Source: Mycteria americana
Lineage: Eukaryota; Chordata; Aves; Ciconiiformes; Ciconiidae
NCBI RefSeq assembly: GCF_035582795.1
Contig: NC_134367.1
Span: forward strand, 6,930,062 to 6,994,061
Direction: 5' to 3'
DNA length: 64,000 bases
Program-made: the position numbers and the translations under genes
The notes under the pieces: generated by a model
Told to the model about the DNA's origin: nothing
Databases searched by the model: none
Seen by the model: the letters and a program-made list of their open reading frames with translations, nothing else
Shown here: piece after piece, positions 25,101-40,100 of the stretch
Layout: every line of letters starts with the position of its first letter
Position numbering within the stretch: position 1 is the stretch's first letter

Positions 25101-28100
25101 ACTCACCTATTCCTCATGGAAAAAGAGTGAGTTTCTAAAAAACAAGCTAGCTTGCTTTTTAGGAATAAAGTTACTCAAGAAATAAGCTGCTGCATCAAGG
25201 TTTCTGCTTAGGGTTTCAAACAGGCAGGAATTGTTATGAGGGCTTTCAAATTGGTGAAGAGTTTGCTAGAAGGGAAGTTTTGTTTAAATTACTGCGTGAT
25301 GTATTTCTATAAAAAAGACAAACCGTTCTATAGCGGATGGTGCTAAAAAGAGCAGTTACAAGCCTGCCCACACGGCCACCTGGAGTGGAATAATAATCAA
25401 GAAACCCTAGATGAGCTACTGAATTAGCAGAGCTAATACCTACCAGAAATCATCTGACTGGAAAGACCAATGAGCCTGCGTAAATATGTGGAGATGAGCT
25501 ATACAGACAGATGCCAGGGAGAGGAGAGTACGAGGAGAGGAGAGTTGGGTTCAACAGTGAAATCAGTGGGGTCTTTCCATGGTGGGCTTTGAATCAAGAT
25601 CAAAGTGATATAAAGTAGTACCGCATTATTTGGAATATATAACTGAACTTTAAAGTCTTATTCCTACAGGCTCCTCCTTTTTGTGCACATCTTCTCTGTA
25701 TACAAGGCCATCCTCCAGGCAATGGGGAATACCCAACTTTAAGCCAATTTGTCCATGTGCTTCTGTTGTGAAATAAGTGAAGAGGAGAAAAGACAGCAAA
25801 ATACTTACGCTAAGAGTGACAACTTACAGGTTTGAACATTTCTGGGTCAGGAAAATATTTTGGATTCCTGTGCAACCAATATGGTGACAACATCAGCATG
25901 TCACCTGCAGGGACGGTGAAATTCTGAAAAGGAGAAAAAACTGTAAGAAAAGAGAAAATCATGGGTTCAGCTCACAAAACAGTCCCTCCTTAGTACTTCT
26001 CTTCCATCAGCAGAAGGTCCTAACAGAGGACAAGTGAAGGTGGTAAAGCCACGGTGGGCATATTACATGTTTGAAGCTTCTTCTCGCTGTTGCCCTTTTT
26101 TCCATAAGAAAGACCTAAACAGTGGAGAATGTGGAAAGAGTATTTTTGTTCTCATTTGGTTTTTCAGGTATAGAAATAACAGAAACATTATTTCTGTCTT
26201 TCCCACTTCTTTATGTACCATGTGAACTGGTATTTTTTTCTAAATCTTTTGTTAAGCACTTCCTTCAAAACACAAAGAAATTCATAGAAAGACTTATATG
26301 ACAATAGACCTTTATGGGACTTTAGTGATTTCTTAAATGGGCATGAGTGCTGATTCCTTAAGAGTGAGTGTTCTTCTCCCAAACATTTACTTGTTAGACT
26401 CCTGAACGCTGGCACTTCCCCTCTAAACGGCACTGAAGAGAACAAACAGAAAAGGAGGAGTTTTATCAGTTACTAAATCGTGGTGCCTTTTACTGTATTT
26501 GTTGTGTCCGATTACTATCTCATATACCATCAGCACAGTATCTCCAGCTCAATTCAATTTAATTTAAATTCAATTCAAAACTGAAGGTAAGACTATGAGC
26601 AAAAGAAGCAAAACCAGTCTTAAATTAATGACGATTAAAATAACGATGAATAAATCTGTTAAACTAAACAGAAGTTGTATGTGAGATTGTGGAATATCTC
26701 TACTATTTTATTTTTATCTACATCTATTGGGAGGCCACTTTCCAGACAAAACATACAGCATCCTCTTGGGGGGAAAAAAAAAAGAAAGAAAAAAGAAACT
26801 CACCTGAATTCTTATTGGGTTTACTACTTTCTTGGTGATTGCACCTGGAGACCTCAGCCGTATGGCTTCCAAAGTGCACCATTTAATAAAAGGGAGCTTC
26901 TTAAGGTCCTCATCAGAGACTTCTATTTTATCTTTACCTGTTGTGGCATGAGAAAGAAGACTGTGTAAAAATTAGATTTCATACTTGTTTTGATACATGC
27001 TGACATGTCTTGCTTTAGACCTTCTGATAAAATACCTCAAGACTTTAAGACCTTGTTTACACCCAGAAATTTTCTTTATATTTCAAAGTAAATAAATGGC
27101 CCACAATCAGTACAATTTAAGAAAAGTCACTGAAGATAATTTAGTAACTCCAAGGTAGCTGTAGATATGGCATTTGCCAGAAGAGGCCAAACAAAGGTCA
27201 TCTTGGACCCTGGACTTTTTGAGTACTTTGGTAGGACACTGCATGGGAATCTCAGGGACTGTAGGCACCAAGAGAAGTAGTCAAGGCTGAGCTCTTGGGC
27301 TATGTTAACAGTAGGAAATAGAACAAGGCCAAGAGAAAGCCTTAAGCACTGGTTTGTGATTATCCTTATTGGTTAATTATTGACACGTTCCTTGCTGTGG
27401 TTTTGCCTCATGTCAACTAAGAGTCTTCCATGAAAGCCTAAGCATTGTTCAGGGGACTGCATATGTGAATGACCGCTCCCAGTAGGTGACTGCTTTTGAG
27501 GGAAAGAGATTAGTCATGTGGGGGTGAATCATGGTGGACAAATTTGCCTCAGATGAGAGAAAAGAGAACAGTTCCTGGCCTGTTTTTCCACAGAATAGCT
27601 GTAATTCTGGTGAACATCACACCATGAAAAGCAGCTGAATTGAAAGACCTCATCCGACCCTATCATAGATGCATGAAAAAAGCACAAGACTGGTTAATAC
27701 AAATCTAGGTCTAAATGATAGGTGTGGAATGAAGAGACAAATGCATACGGTTCTTTTTCTACCTTCTTTTGCTAACATCAAAGGCGTTTTTGCTTAAAAA
27801 TATGTCTTGAGCATATGCTGAGTAAAGAACTCGGAGCTGGACCCTGTGTTACCAGCAGTACCCTCAGCAGCAACATTCATTATTCCCAGCCATTGACCAC
27901 TGGCCGTGTGCTGAGCCAACACAGAATAAATAATTTCCAGGTTCCAGAAGGACAGGATTGGATTTATTACCTGCTTTGCCAAAAACAGAAGCCAGGTCTT
28001 CCATGATTTTCTTGTAAACGGAAGGATAAGAGAGTATGAAAACAAGGGTCCAGAATGCAATCTAAATAGGGATGAAAGTACTTCAACTCAGAAATGTGGA

Positions 28101-31100
28101 ACAGAATTACAGTATCTTTGTAGCAAATCACAGAGGCAGGTGAAAACATTTGCACGTTTTTGGATGTGCCTGTTATAGTTGGGATGCACAGGGAGCTGTG
28201 CTTCCAGGGTAAATCCACAGCTAAGGGCTCAGATCCTGGGAGATTAGGTCTAGTCATCTGCTGTGTACTTATCTTCAGTGAACATTACATAGGCTACAGA
28301 ATCCTTTCTCTAATTTCAAATAACTAGGTGTTAAAATGAATTACTAAATCATTGTGTGTGATTAGATTTAGCTGCAGGAATGGAAGAAAAATTAAAGAGT
28401 AAATTCCTACTAATATTAGCAGAAATGAGGTGAAATAATTTGCAGGGCATTGTCACAGTGAGTCACGCTAAAATGGGCAGGAAAAGTTTTAATTAACAGC
28501 AAAACAAGCAGTGGTATATCCCCTTTAGAAATAATTTGCTAACTGATTATGCAATGAAGTTGAAAATCAAGAAATTTAGGAAAGGAGAAAATCCTCTTAA
28601 GTAGGATGAAACCAGAAGGACTCGCAGCACTGCCAGGAGTCTCTCTCCTCTTGCTGAGCTAGCGGGAGATGCAGTCTGCACACAGATCTGGTCCCAGGCC
28701 ATCTGTGCTGGTGAGGGATGAGAACTCTTACTGTTATTTCCCAAATAGCCCCACGTGGATGCAGCCCTCCTTCTGCAAAACAAGTCTGGTAGCTTAGTTT
28801 TCTTGTACAGCACTTGGACACGGTGGCTTCACTCCATGGGCTGAGAGGGATAACTGAATTGTTTCAGATAAAAGGGTTTAACGCGCTTGTAAAAAATCCC
28901 CTTGGAAGGTGAAAGGCCTTTTTTCATCATTCCAGTCACCAGAACAGGGGTTGTGACTATTCTGAGAAACAACGAAATATCTGTATGTCTATTTACAGCT
29001 GAATATTACAGAAGTAAGTAATGATAGTGTTGTGGAAGGAATGTCAGTTATCCTGATAACAGACAGCAGGCTATGCCTCTCACTTATACCAACATGTGAA
29101 TCCACAGAAACCTCACTGAAATGGATGAAATTCCTTTAGGGTAAATTGTAGTAATATCCAATCTACAAAAAACATAAATATATCCATTAGGAGTACATAT
29201 AAAAATAACTCACTATCATTTTTTTCTGAATCACGTCTGTAACGGACATAACTGTGCTGGAAAGAGCTTAGTAGTCATGGTAAATAAAGGATGTTTTTGC
29301 TGCTATGGATTTTTCATCTGAGAAATTCCTATAAATGTCTTTGGTCAGCCTAAGCTGTGTTAGGTATATTGGGCTTGTTAGCGTACATACATCCCTATCA
29401 TTAATCTGTCAAATCCATTTCTAACATAGACAAAAGTTCAGTGGCAGTAGAATCGAACTATTGCTTTTCTTCCCCTGAAGCAACCCTGGCATTTGTACAG
29501 CAGATCCCCCAAAGCAAAAGAGCCAAATTCATTCAAGGATTTACACACAGATGAAGTTACTCTATATTATGCTTTTGATATTCCTTACGATTGATAACAC
29601 CAGGCTATTTAAAATAGAGTCTCTACTATAATACAGCCACAGTGCTTCAAAATAGAGTTAAACACTCTTCACAGCTCAAGACTGTGATCTTAATAGCTAT
29701 GAGACGTACGTTCCTGAAATCTTATGATAGAGGACATAATAATTTAGGAAAAATACAAGAAGAGCTTTTCTTGTCATTGCTTCGGTGACACTGCAGCCTG
29801 GGTATATTTGTAGTGATGCACGTGGGCGTGATAATCCCTTCTTTGGAATACATGCAGTGTGTGTGACCTCTGGTTCAAAGTCTTTGCTTCCCAAATACAG
29901 GCTTTTGAACGGGATACAGAGAAGGTGTTTCTCTAGCGGATGTACTTACAGGGACAGCATTTGCTTGGGAAGCCCAAAGCATTAGGAGACCATAATTGGG
30001 AGCTAGATGTTTTCCTTGCAAGTTATCCAGGAGATGTTGCAGTAGTGTCTGTTATAAATAAAAGATAATAATGTGTATTTCCAAAAACATATTAAAATCT
30101 AGTTTAGGGTAGGGCTTACTGGAATTCAAGGATATAACGTAAGACTAGTTTTTCAAAGAGAAAGAGCAGTAATGTTAGTTACGGGGTTTTTTGCAGTCAC
30201 AAAGTAGAGATGACAGCTGTTAAGAGAAAGTGAGACTCAACCATAGGCAGAGGGCCAGAAGAAGTCAATGCACCACGTGAATCCCTACTGAATACTTGCA
30301 GTGCCCTCCATTTTCTTAAAGTTTTTAGGGGATTTGGTTCCCTTACTCCCCATTGTTGCTTGTATGTTGAAGAAAGAAAAAAGAAATCTCTATTCTTTTT
30401 TAATTCCTGCTCTACTTCTCTACTTTAAAGAACCTGAAAATGGGACTGAACAAGTTGAACGAATGGAAATGAAGAAAATGTTCTCTCCATCCCTGCCAAA
30501 AAGGTGCTTGTTATGAAGGGATGGTCTGATACATCAGCGAACTCCCTAGTTCCAGGTGCTTTGTTAGTGACCTAACTTCAATGGCTTGATATTCTTTGAA
30601 GCTACAGCAACTGTGTAATGTTCTAGGATCAGCTTTTGTTTATAGTGTATCCTTAAATACAGGGCAACCATGCATTCAAGGCAAAGCTTCCTGTCTGCTT
30701 TTCAGAGGGGAAAAGACTGACCTTGAATAAAAAACGACTGCTCTTTTTTCCAAATTCCCACCCTACCTAAGACACGAGTTCATGCGTCCTACTTCCTGCA
30801 CCTTCTTACCTCCCACCATTCCCTCTCCAGCCCTCTCTTTCTTTCTATTATTCTCATTTATTTTATGAAAGAAATTGTGGAATGTAAAGCTTTTAAAGTC
30901 TAAATAAAACCTGGTTTGTTTAATGATCTGTTCTATAATCATTTGGTAGATCAAAATTCCCAGGCCAGTCTGCCCTCACGTTTGTCAGCCGTATAGACAG
31001 AATTCTTGCCATAGCTAAGGAGAATAACCAGGGGGACAACTTATCGCAGCTTTGACACAATCAGTATTTGGGGTACTTGGCTTCCAATCCAGTAATCTGC

Positions 31101-34100
31101 TATTTTCTACTAGTCTGGCTGCTGGAGGATCTACTCACTCTACACCAGGGGTTAAAAATAGTACATAAAAGGTTTTGAAATTGCACAGTGCGGTGCCCTC
31201 AGAGAAACAACTGAAGAGGTCTTTCTCTCACCTCTTTCAACTGCTCACTGCAACTGTGATACCGGAGGCTGGCAATGCGTCATAGCTCTGAGCCCTTGGC
31301 TTAAAATTCCCCAGAGGAAGATGTAAATTCTCAGAATTGTAGGAAAGAAACTGGATTGAGGAGTAGGACTCAAAATTATGGGTCTGTCCTAACATAGGTG
31401 ACAGCAATACTGGACAATTAAGGTACAGCTACCAAAGCTGACATATTTGGCTTATTTCTTCCAGTACTGAAATAATTCCTGTCCTCCATTCCTTCAGTCA
31501 GAATATACAATGAAGTTGTCTTATTTCATAGCCTTGGATGTTTACCTTGGATGTGGTCTCCGAAGGGTTGGTCTTTTCAGCATCTGACACTACTTTCTCA
31601 AATAATTTTAGAAGCCATTTTTTGGATTTAGACCAGTTCCTGTAAAGAAAAGCAACAAACAAGAAGCACTTAACAGAGGCAGCACAAACTAACATTTCCT
31701 TTTCCATGAGAAGAACTCCTTGGTTTCTTTCGTAACGCCCTGGGGCAGCAGTCAGGTGATGAATAGTCAAGTGTCAATCTGACTGACAGTAGTGTTGACT
31801 TCACCTTGGCCAGACCTCATCTTCCAGCCAGGACCTGTGACTGCAAGACTCCTAGCTTTTCATATCTATTCCACTACAGGTTTTCATTGTGGCTTTGGAC
31901 AATTGCCTAAGTCAATCTTTTCAAGAATGACCTCCCCTGAGAAAATAAAGGCCACATTTTTAGAGCATCCTTAGTTCTTTCTGAAGGCTATTTTGAGGTG
32001 CTCAAGGTACCGCCATGGCCCTGGGAGCACTGGTAGGCTCCCTTCCTTGGAGTTTGGTTGCCTCTACCCAAAGCCAGCTCTGCGACAGTGCAGCCACGTA
32101 ACCTGGGATCAGTCTGCTGGGAAAACAGCTAAGGTGTGGGAAAGAGCAGAGAGATGCCTCGTTGGGGAACCCCCTCAGCTTGGGACTCACATTTAGGCTC
32201 AGGCCTTTGCCCTTTGCACAGTTCTGCTGCTCCCTGACAGACACAAGCTGGACCATGCCCACCTAAGCAAGGTTGTTTCTGCTTTATGCCAGGAAAATGC
32301 ATGAGACAAGGTCAGAACTTTTTTGAAGCACCTAGCTGAAAGCCTGCCTGACCCAAGGGTGCACCATCGATAAAGACAGCGCATCATCCTCCAGGGGAAA
32401 TGTCTCTTGCGGTTGATATCCCAGCAAGCAAAATGCCTGTAATGGGTACACCATGTGCATCATCTCTGCTCCGTTACCTCAGGAAGCACTCAGGCATCTG
32501 AGAGGCGTATTCGAAGTCCTCATCGTACTTCTGAAAATGTTCTTCAAACTCCTTGATTTCGCTCTGACTTGTCGGGCAGATGCCTTTCCCAAACAAAGTG
32601 TTCACCACTGCTGGATACATGACATGCCTGCAAGGACAAGATCCCCATGACTTACAGGCCATAGGGAAGCTGCTGCAGCAGTTTTAGGTCAGGACGCGGC
32701 GTGTTGAATTGCGAATACTAGAAGTGCGGGACTCGAGTGTCACGCTGCTCTGGAAGGGCTGGCACGAGGCTCATACCTCACTCACACCCTTATTGCAGAT
32801 TTTAAGCAGAGGCTGGGAGATACACAGACCTCAGGCTAGTCCTCTGCATGTGGCTGAACTTCATCAGTTAGCATTTGGTCACTTGAGCAGTGGCAGAAAG
32901 GCTCTGGGTGCTGACGTCCCCTTCTGCCCATTTACCACCCCTCTTATTTCAGGTTAGCCTATGTGGACCTTCCGGGCATTGCACAACCCCTTCTGCAACC
33001 AGACACCCCAAGAAATCCTTCCTCTGGCTGCAGCTTTGCTGGACTGAACAATGCTTTTTTTGCTTTCTTATCTCACTCCTTCCCTATTTGCTCCTCTGTT
33101 ATCCTGCAAACTCTGAGCTCATTTCCCAGGCCACTTCACCTGTAGTTTTGAGCTCTCAGAAACCCTTACGCAGTCTTTGCTGGGTTCCAGCCATTGCTAA
33201 ACAGATATTTCAGGCAGTGGCTCTTCACTTTCTTGCTTTTCTACAGATCGTAAGGAAGATGGAGCCACCTGCTGGCTCTGTGGATTTAATTTTGAGGCAG
33301 CTAAATAACAATTATCCCGCACATTGCATTCCAATGCCCTTCTATCCTGTTCCAATTCTTCTATCCTGTGTTGTCTGGCAAAACCATAAGAACAGATCAC
33401 ACTTAGAACAGATTTACTGTGGATGACTCTTACGGATTCTGTAGTTTATCATCTAGCCTATGGCTTTTTTTTTAAATTTCAGACAAACAGCAGCTGATTC
33501 GGATTTGATGACCAGTGTCCATGACAGCCGTGGCAGTCGGAAGAACGCCCTGTTCCCCAAGGCTGCATCAGGGATGCAATAGGGAGCCACGCATGCTTCA
33601 TGGATGACTTGTACACCCATGCCACCATGGGCGCCCATGCCATGTTGCAGACCATGATCTGTGCTGGTGCCAGTACAGCACAGAACAACAGGTCCATCCC
33701 TGCTCTCAGAAACTTGAGCCCAGGTAAAAGACCACAAATGGATTCAGCCAGGGGAATAACAAGAAACTGTGAGCCAATATTAGCATACCAGGCAGTGGCG
33801 TAGCACGCTACGGATGCGATGACTGTCCCTTTTTCCACAAGAAGCAGATGTGACTTTGATCTCAGAAGACACGTGGGGGAACACCATGGGATGTGGGGGT
33901 TTGCACCCCATTATTGAGACCAGTGGGACTGAGGGCTGGGAGGTTTCAAAGCCCCTTTCCCCCATATTTTTCCCCAATTAATCCAAATTGCAGTAATTGA
34001 AGTGACAGGTGCTCAGTGTTTTAGCTGCAGTAAAAAGCTGTATCTTAGATGTACTCTGCAGAAGTCAGCAAAAGACAACCTGGATGTGAGGTCTACCTGT

Positions 34101-37100
34101 TTCTAACAGGTCCAAGCCAAAGGCAATATTCACTTGTAGTCCTGATGGACAGGCAAGATACAGGTGTTGTCCCAAATGATCAGGAAGAAGGAAGAGTTAA
34201 GAGCTCTGTTGTTGTCACATGAAACTCTCAGTAAAGGCACTTTTTACATGAAGGATGAAGTTCTGGCAGCAAAGTAAGTCAGCTGCAGAAGTCTTATTTA
34301 AGTTTTGGGCTAGGCTTGGCCCAAAACATGCAGGGAGAGTTTTCATCCTGCTGAAGATCAAGCATTTTGTCTGTTCGTTAAGTTCTTTATAAACATGTGA
34401 AACTTTTATCCCATCTTTTGGGAAACAGGGACTGTTGGAAGATGCTGTGTTTTCTTTTTTCTTCCAAATAGGTAATTCAGATGTTTCTGCTAGCTGGGAG
34501 AAACACCTTTAGATGAAACCCTGTCCATTCTGTGAACCACCTGCAGCTGTGAAGCAGTGATGAGTATCCCGATACAGCTTTTCTAAGACTTGTGAGGCTG
34601 AGCTCCACCTGCTTTACGGTAACATCTCTGCTCCCATATAGGTTACCCATGCGTTAGAGATGTGCTGCAAAACTCCCTTACCTTACCAGGTCATTGAGGT
34701 CGTCTGCGCCTTCCGTGCCCAGGTGTGCCATGTGCTCGTGTAGTTCCTGACACAAAGTGCCCGTGAACATGTGCAGATTAGAAGGACCCATTTTTCCCTT
34801 CATCATGCTGTAGAGGTTACCATGGTTCTGATAAAATGCTTCTGCAGGGACAGAAACTAAATACAGAAAGAAACAGAAATGTTTTGGAAAGTAGATTAAG
34901 TAGATTTTCACTGAAAGATAGAGTGAAAATTTTTACACATAACTTGTGACACTAATTTAAATGCCTTAACCCTCATTTGCCTAGAGTGAAATTCCCAGAA
35001 AGCTTCCTTCTAACCCTGTAAAGATTTTGGTGAGCCCTCTGCTTCTACCGGTCTGTGTAACATCTTCCTGCCTCATGAAGCTTCAGTGCCAGAATCAACA
35101 ATCCAGAGATTTCCCCCCAGCTTTTGGGTGGATGTAGAGAGATGTGCATGCCCTCCACAAAACTGACTGACATGAAAAATAAATTAATCCAAGAAAAACC
35201 AGTTTGGGTCTTCATGCTGTAGTACATCTTTTCAGTCATACCAGGAGAGACTGAGAGAGCTGGGACTGTTCAGCCTGGAGAAGAGAAGGCTCGGGGGATC
35301 TTATCAGTGTGGATAAATATCTGGTGGTGGGATTAAAGATGATGAGGCCAGGCTCTTCTCAGGGCAGGAGGCAATGGGCACAAATGGGAATACAGGAGAT
35401 TCCACGGAGACATAGGAAAGTTTTTATTGTGAGGATGGTCAAACACAGGAACAGGTTGCCCAGAGAGGTTGAGGAATCTCCATCCTTGGAGATACTCAAA
35501 AGCCAACTGGACACAGCCCTGAGCAACCTGCTGTCGCTGACATTGCTCCAAGCAGGGCCTTGGACTAGGCGTTCTTCAGCAGTGCCTTCCAGCCACAGGG
35601 ATCCTTTGATTCTGTGATTTAATCTCTCTGCCAACTTGCTTCTCTCTCATTTCACAGTCCAAAATTGCCAAATGACTCAAAAAATTCCTGTCTGTGCTAT
35701 TCCACGTGGATATAAGCACATGAGCTGACGGAGCATGCCACTGTGGATGGGATATATACCTCATCCCTTTCTAATGACTGTTGTACTACAGGGTAACAAC
35801 CAATTGTTGCTACAAGCTGATTTTCAGATTAAGTGATAGGACAACATACTATTGCTCCAAACCTGGTACAGAATCACAGAATCGTATAGGTTGGAAAAGA
35901 CCTTTAAGATCATCGAGTCCAACCGTAAGCCTAACACTGCCAAGACCACCACTACACCATGTCCCTAAGCACCTCATCCAAACGTCCTTTAAATACCTCC
36001 AGGGATGGCGACTCAACCACTTCCCTGGGCAGCCTGTTTCAATGCTTGATAACCCTTTCAGTGAAGTAAAATTTCCTAATATCCAGTCTAAACCTCCCCT
36101 GGCGCAACTTGAGGCCATTTCCTCTCATCCTATCACTTGTTACCTGGGAGAAGAGACCGACCCCCACCTCTCTACAACCTCCTTTCAGGTAGTTGTAGAG
36201 AGCAATAAGGTCTCCCCTCAGCCTCCTTTTCTCCAGGCTAAACAGTCCCAGCTCCCTCAGCCGCTCCTCATCAGACTTGTGCTCCAGACCCTTCACCAGC
36301 TTCGTTGCCCTTCTCTGGACACGCTCCAGCACCTCAATGTCCCTCTTGTAGTGAGGGGCCCAAAACTGAACACAGTATTCGAGGTGCGGCCTCACCAGTG
36401 CCGAGTACAGGGGCACGATCACTTCCCTAGTCCTGCTGGCCACGCTATTTCTGATACAAGCCAGGATGCCACTGGCTTTCTTGGCCACCTGGTACACATA
36501 GGTGGAGTGTCTAGCCGCAGAAAAGGATCTGATCTCAAACTGGGGTTACTTGATGATGAAAGTAATAACAGTCCCTGGTTCAGAAACCTTTGATCCCTTG
36601 ATCCCCCAAATCACTTAGCAGGCTTACAGCGCTAGATCCACATGAAGGAATTTCATTTCGCCTTCATTTCGTAGCATGGTCATAGGTTAAGATAAGCATT
36701 TAAGGCATGATCAAAAAGCCAGTGGGCTTTGGGTTGGGCTTTAATGTTCCTGGGTAACTAGATTTGATTTCCATTAAAAAAGAGCTAGGTCTCATTTACC
36801 TGCATTCTCGACAGCTTGTTGTACTGCCTGTTCAAAATTTAAGTCTTTAGAGTTAAAAAATGCTTCAGTTCCTTCTTCCTCAGTCACAAAAGTAAACCGT
36901 TTTCCCAGAGCGAATATTGTGAATACGGGCCCATGCTGGAACAAACAAAGATTTCATGTTACTGTATTGTTAGCACGTTTGATGGGAGCCCCGACAGGAC
37001 TTCAGTACCGCCCAGAGGTCAGGAGGGAGGACCCGGTCCTTCCTGCTCTCTGTACACCTCGGCTCAGAAGCGCACAAAGGTGAACATGAATCAGAGCAAA

Positions 37101-40100
37101 ATTTGTAGACTTACAGACCAGAAGGGAACATCACAGGGGCCTGCCTGACCTCTTGCAGAGTAGAAGAGGTTCCTTCTCTGAGATTAACATTTTATATTTG
37201 AATTACATTACAGTTCAAACAACACAACCTACCTGGATTTAAAGAACCCAAGCGATAGGTTATCTACTGCATCCCTTGGCTGCCATAGCAAAGTACCCAC
37301 ACTGTAAAAATCCACAATCCCACCCATTTCAATCTACATTTTTTTAACAAAAACTCCCTACTCCAGCATCTTTTTAATGTTTTTTTTCTTTTCTTTTCTA
37401 GTTTAAATGTTCTGCTAATACCAATGATTTCTTTCTTGTACAGGTGTTTAAAAATTAATACCGAAATAGCTAACAAGCTTTGAGCAGAATAGATGGAGTT
37501 TGTTGAGACTTATATTCAGGGAAAGTTTTTGATGCCATAAATCATTCTTTCATTTTCCCTTAATCTAATATCCTAGAGCCCTCTCAAAACTTTCAGCAAT
37601 AAGTATTCACTTCTGAATTCCTACATTATGAAAAAAAATCACTCATATTTGTAGATACTCTAAACTAGCAAACAAATGTGCAAGAGCTACTGGCTGTCAG
37701 ATTTAGGCATAAAAAATCAAAATTAGGAAATGAAGCACCTTTAGCATCTTTTTCTTGGTCTAGGCAATTTCTGCTTACAGGCAAAAGCCCTGGAAATCAA
37801 AAGCCCAGCATTTACATTTATATGCACACCACCTTTTGGCAAAGTTATTGTACATATGGAAAGGTTTAGGGCTTTCATAAAGTCTCTAGACACATCAAGG
37901 AACTTGATTTTCTTTTCCAGGTTACCTTGCTGACAAAGGTGAGAAAAAGTTTTCTGTTGATCTGTTTGGAGTACTGAAAAGCCTTGAATTCACCTTGCTC
38001 ACATGGTTTATGCCATTGACTTTAACCATTTCTTTTGTTGTTTGTGTCTGTATTGTAAAGCCTGCTTCATCAAAAGCTCTTTGAAGCCAAGGGAAAGATT
38101 CTTCTTGACATCAGTTGAATTTTGATTGTGTCCTTCAACTGTAAATTATTAAAGAATGACTGTTTAAACTCTCTGGGTGATAATAAATAAAATATAGTTT
38201 TAATAATAGCTAAATTGCTATAGTTGCTTTTTTTATGGATAACAGCATGTCCTCATCATCAGGCTAGATAAAAATCAGTGAATTTGTATTGTGTTTGTTT
38301 TTAAATGAGATTTTTTAAATTTTAAATTAGCGTTAAAATGTACTTAAACTAATTTTAAAATAAAATTAAATTTGAACTAATAGCAACCTGCAATAACACT
38401 TAATTATTCAATTAAGGTCACACTCAATTAAAGATTGGAACACTTTATTTTAGATGATTACATGTGAGCAAGATGCCTAAGCTCCCATTATAGAGATCAA
38501 GTCTATGCAGTCAGGGGAGCCTAAAAACCGATTCATCTGACCAGCTACCGCACACCTCTGTTTTTGAAGGTGAGCTGAACTGCCCTTAGACTCCACTGAT
38601 AGGACTGCCTACGTGTCCACTGACCATCAGTGAAGCTTGGACACCTTGCTTACCTGTAAACGACTACACAAACAATCAGGTTTCAAATATAATCCAATTT
38701 CCTGCAATCTATTTACAATAATTAAAATTAAACCAATATTAAACAAAATTGAAATTAAAAAAGCTCCATGAAGGACCTCCAGAACAAGCCAGCTTCATTG
38801 GACAGCACAGTGATGGTGGGTATTCAAAGACACGTCTTTCAGAAAGCAGAAATTTGTGTCCAAACAGGAAATTACAAATAAATATGATCTCTGATAAATT
38901 AAATATAAAATTAAAATACTAAAAAAGGTTTGAGGATCAAACTACTAATGGCAATCCCCATCCCCAATAATAAAGGCTTTTCCGAACAGACCAGATGCAG
39001 GAAGTCTCCCAGTGTGTTGCTGAGCCTGATAAATGCTCAAGGTATAAAGAAACCAAGTGGGGAAGCAATCTGAGTTAGTGGTTACAACGGTTTAAGACAA
39101 GTCCCACCCTGGAGCCTTTCGCTGAGAGTGATGGACTGAGATCTTGTTTCAAAGCCAGTATTAAGTAGAATAGACTTAAACAAGTGCTAAGTAAATCAGT
39201 GATAAATACTTCAATTCAAAACTCCAGAGGGATTAAAATATGAAGTTGCAGAACTACCTACCGTGATCTGTTAAATCACCCTCAGCAACAGGAGGATGGA
39301 GAGGCAAACGTGGTGCCTTTCTAAAGTGCTCCTGAAGGAGGACCTAGGAAGCCTCAAAGAGTGATTCCAGTACTCAGCGAATTTTTACAAGCATTATTAA
39401 AGACCAGGATTAGTAGTTGATAAATAGGATATACTGAAGAAGAGCCCAATACAGCTTTTAGGAAGACATAAGGATGTGTGGCCTTAAACATCTTCCAAAT
39501 TCATTCCTTAGAAGAAGGAATTAAAAGTTTACTCATGATCTTGAGTCATTTGGGAGTCTAAACTATGAGGAGACCTAGAAACATCACAGAAGAAGAAGGC
39601 CTAGAAGAATCACATTCTGAAATGACTCCAAGATCTATTATACCACTGCTACTAATTAATTTAGAGCTTTCATCTTGCTAGGAAAGGAGCCGAGAAAGGA
39701 CAGCAAACATCTAAACCCATCCTGTGCCCACATCTTCAATGTAACATGTGTCTCTGCCCATTCCATCTCAGCAGGATATACTGAGCTACAAAAGGCAAAG
39801 GGATGCACAGCAAGCATGAATGAAAGTTTCAATAAAAGGAGACTAATAGACTTAGATCCCAGGAAAGATGGAAAGAGAATAATTATTCCCAGTTTCTCAT
39901 GATGTAAAAGTTAATGGGCACCTATTAGAAGCCAGCTGGTTTAAAACCAGACAGAGTACTTCCTTCACATGGCTCATGGTTAAATTATGGACTCATTGCT
40001 GTGTGATGCTGTGAAGCCAAAATTATACACAGGGTAACACAAGAGATTAAGTTATCATAGGCAGATCATCTGGATGCAAATTCCAGCCTAGGAAGTCCCT

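Noticed and set aside
32890-33426. 178-codon plus-strand frame antisense to CYP39A1 intron 3
   Set aside because: No recognisable family, no promoter or poly(A) context, low-complexity composition; treated as chance.
33479-33838. 119-codon minus-strand frame with hydrophobic stretches inside CYP39A1 intron 3
   Set aside because: No domain, and CYP39A1 exons 3 and 4 already join in phase without it. An overlapping frame on the same strand is also open. Most likely chance.
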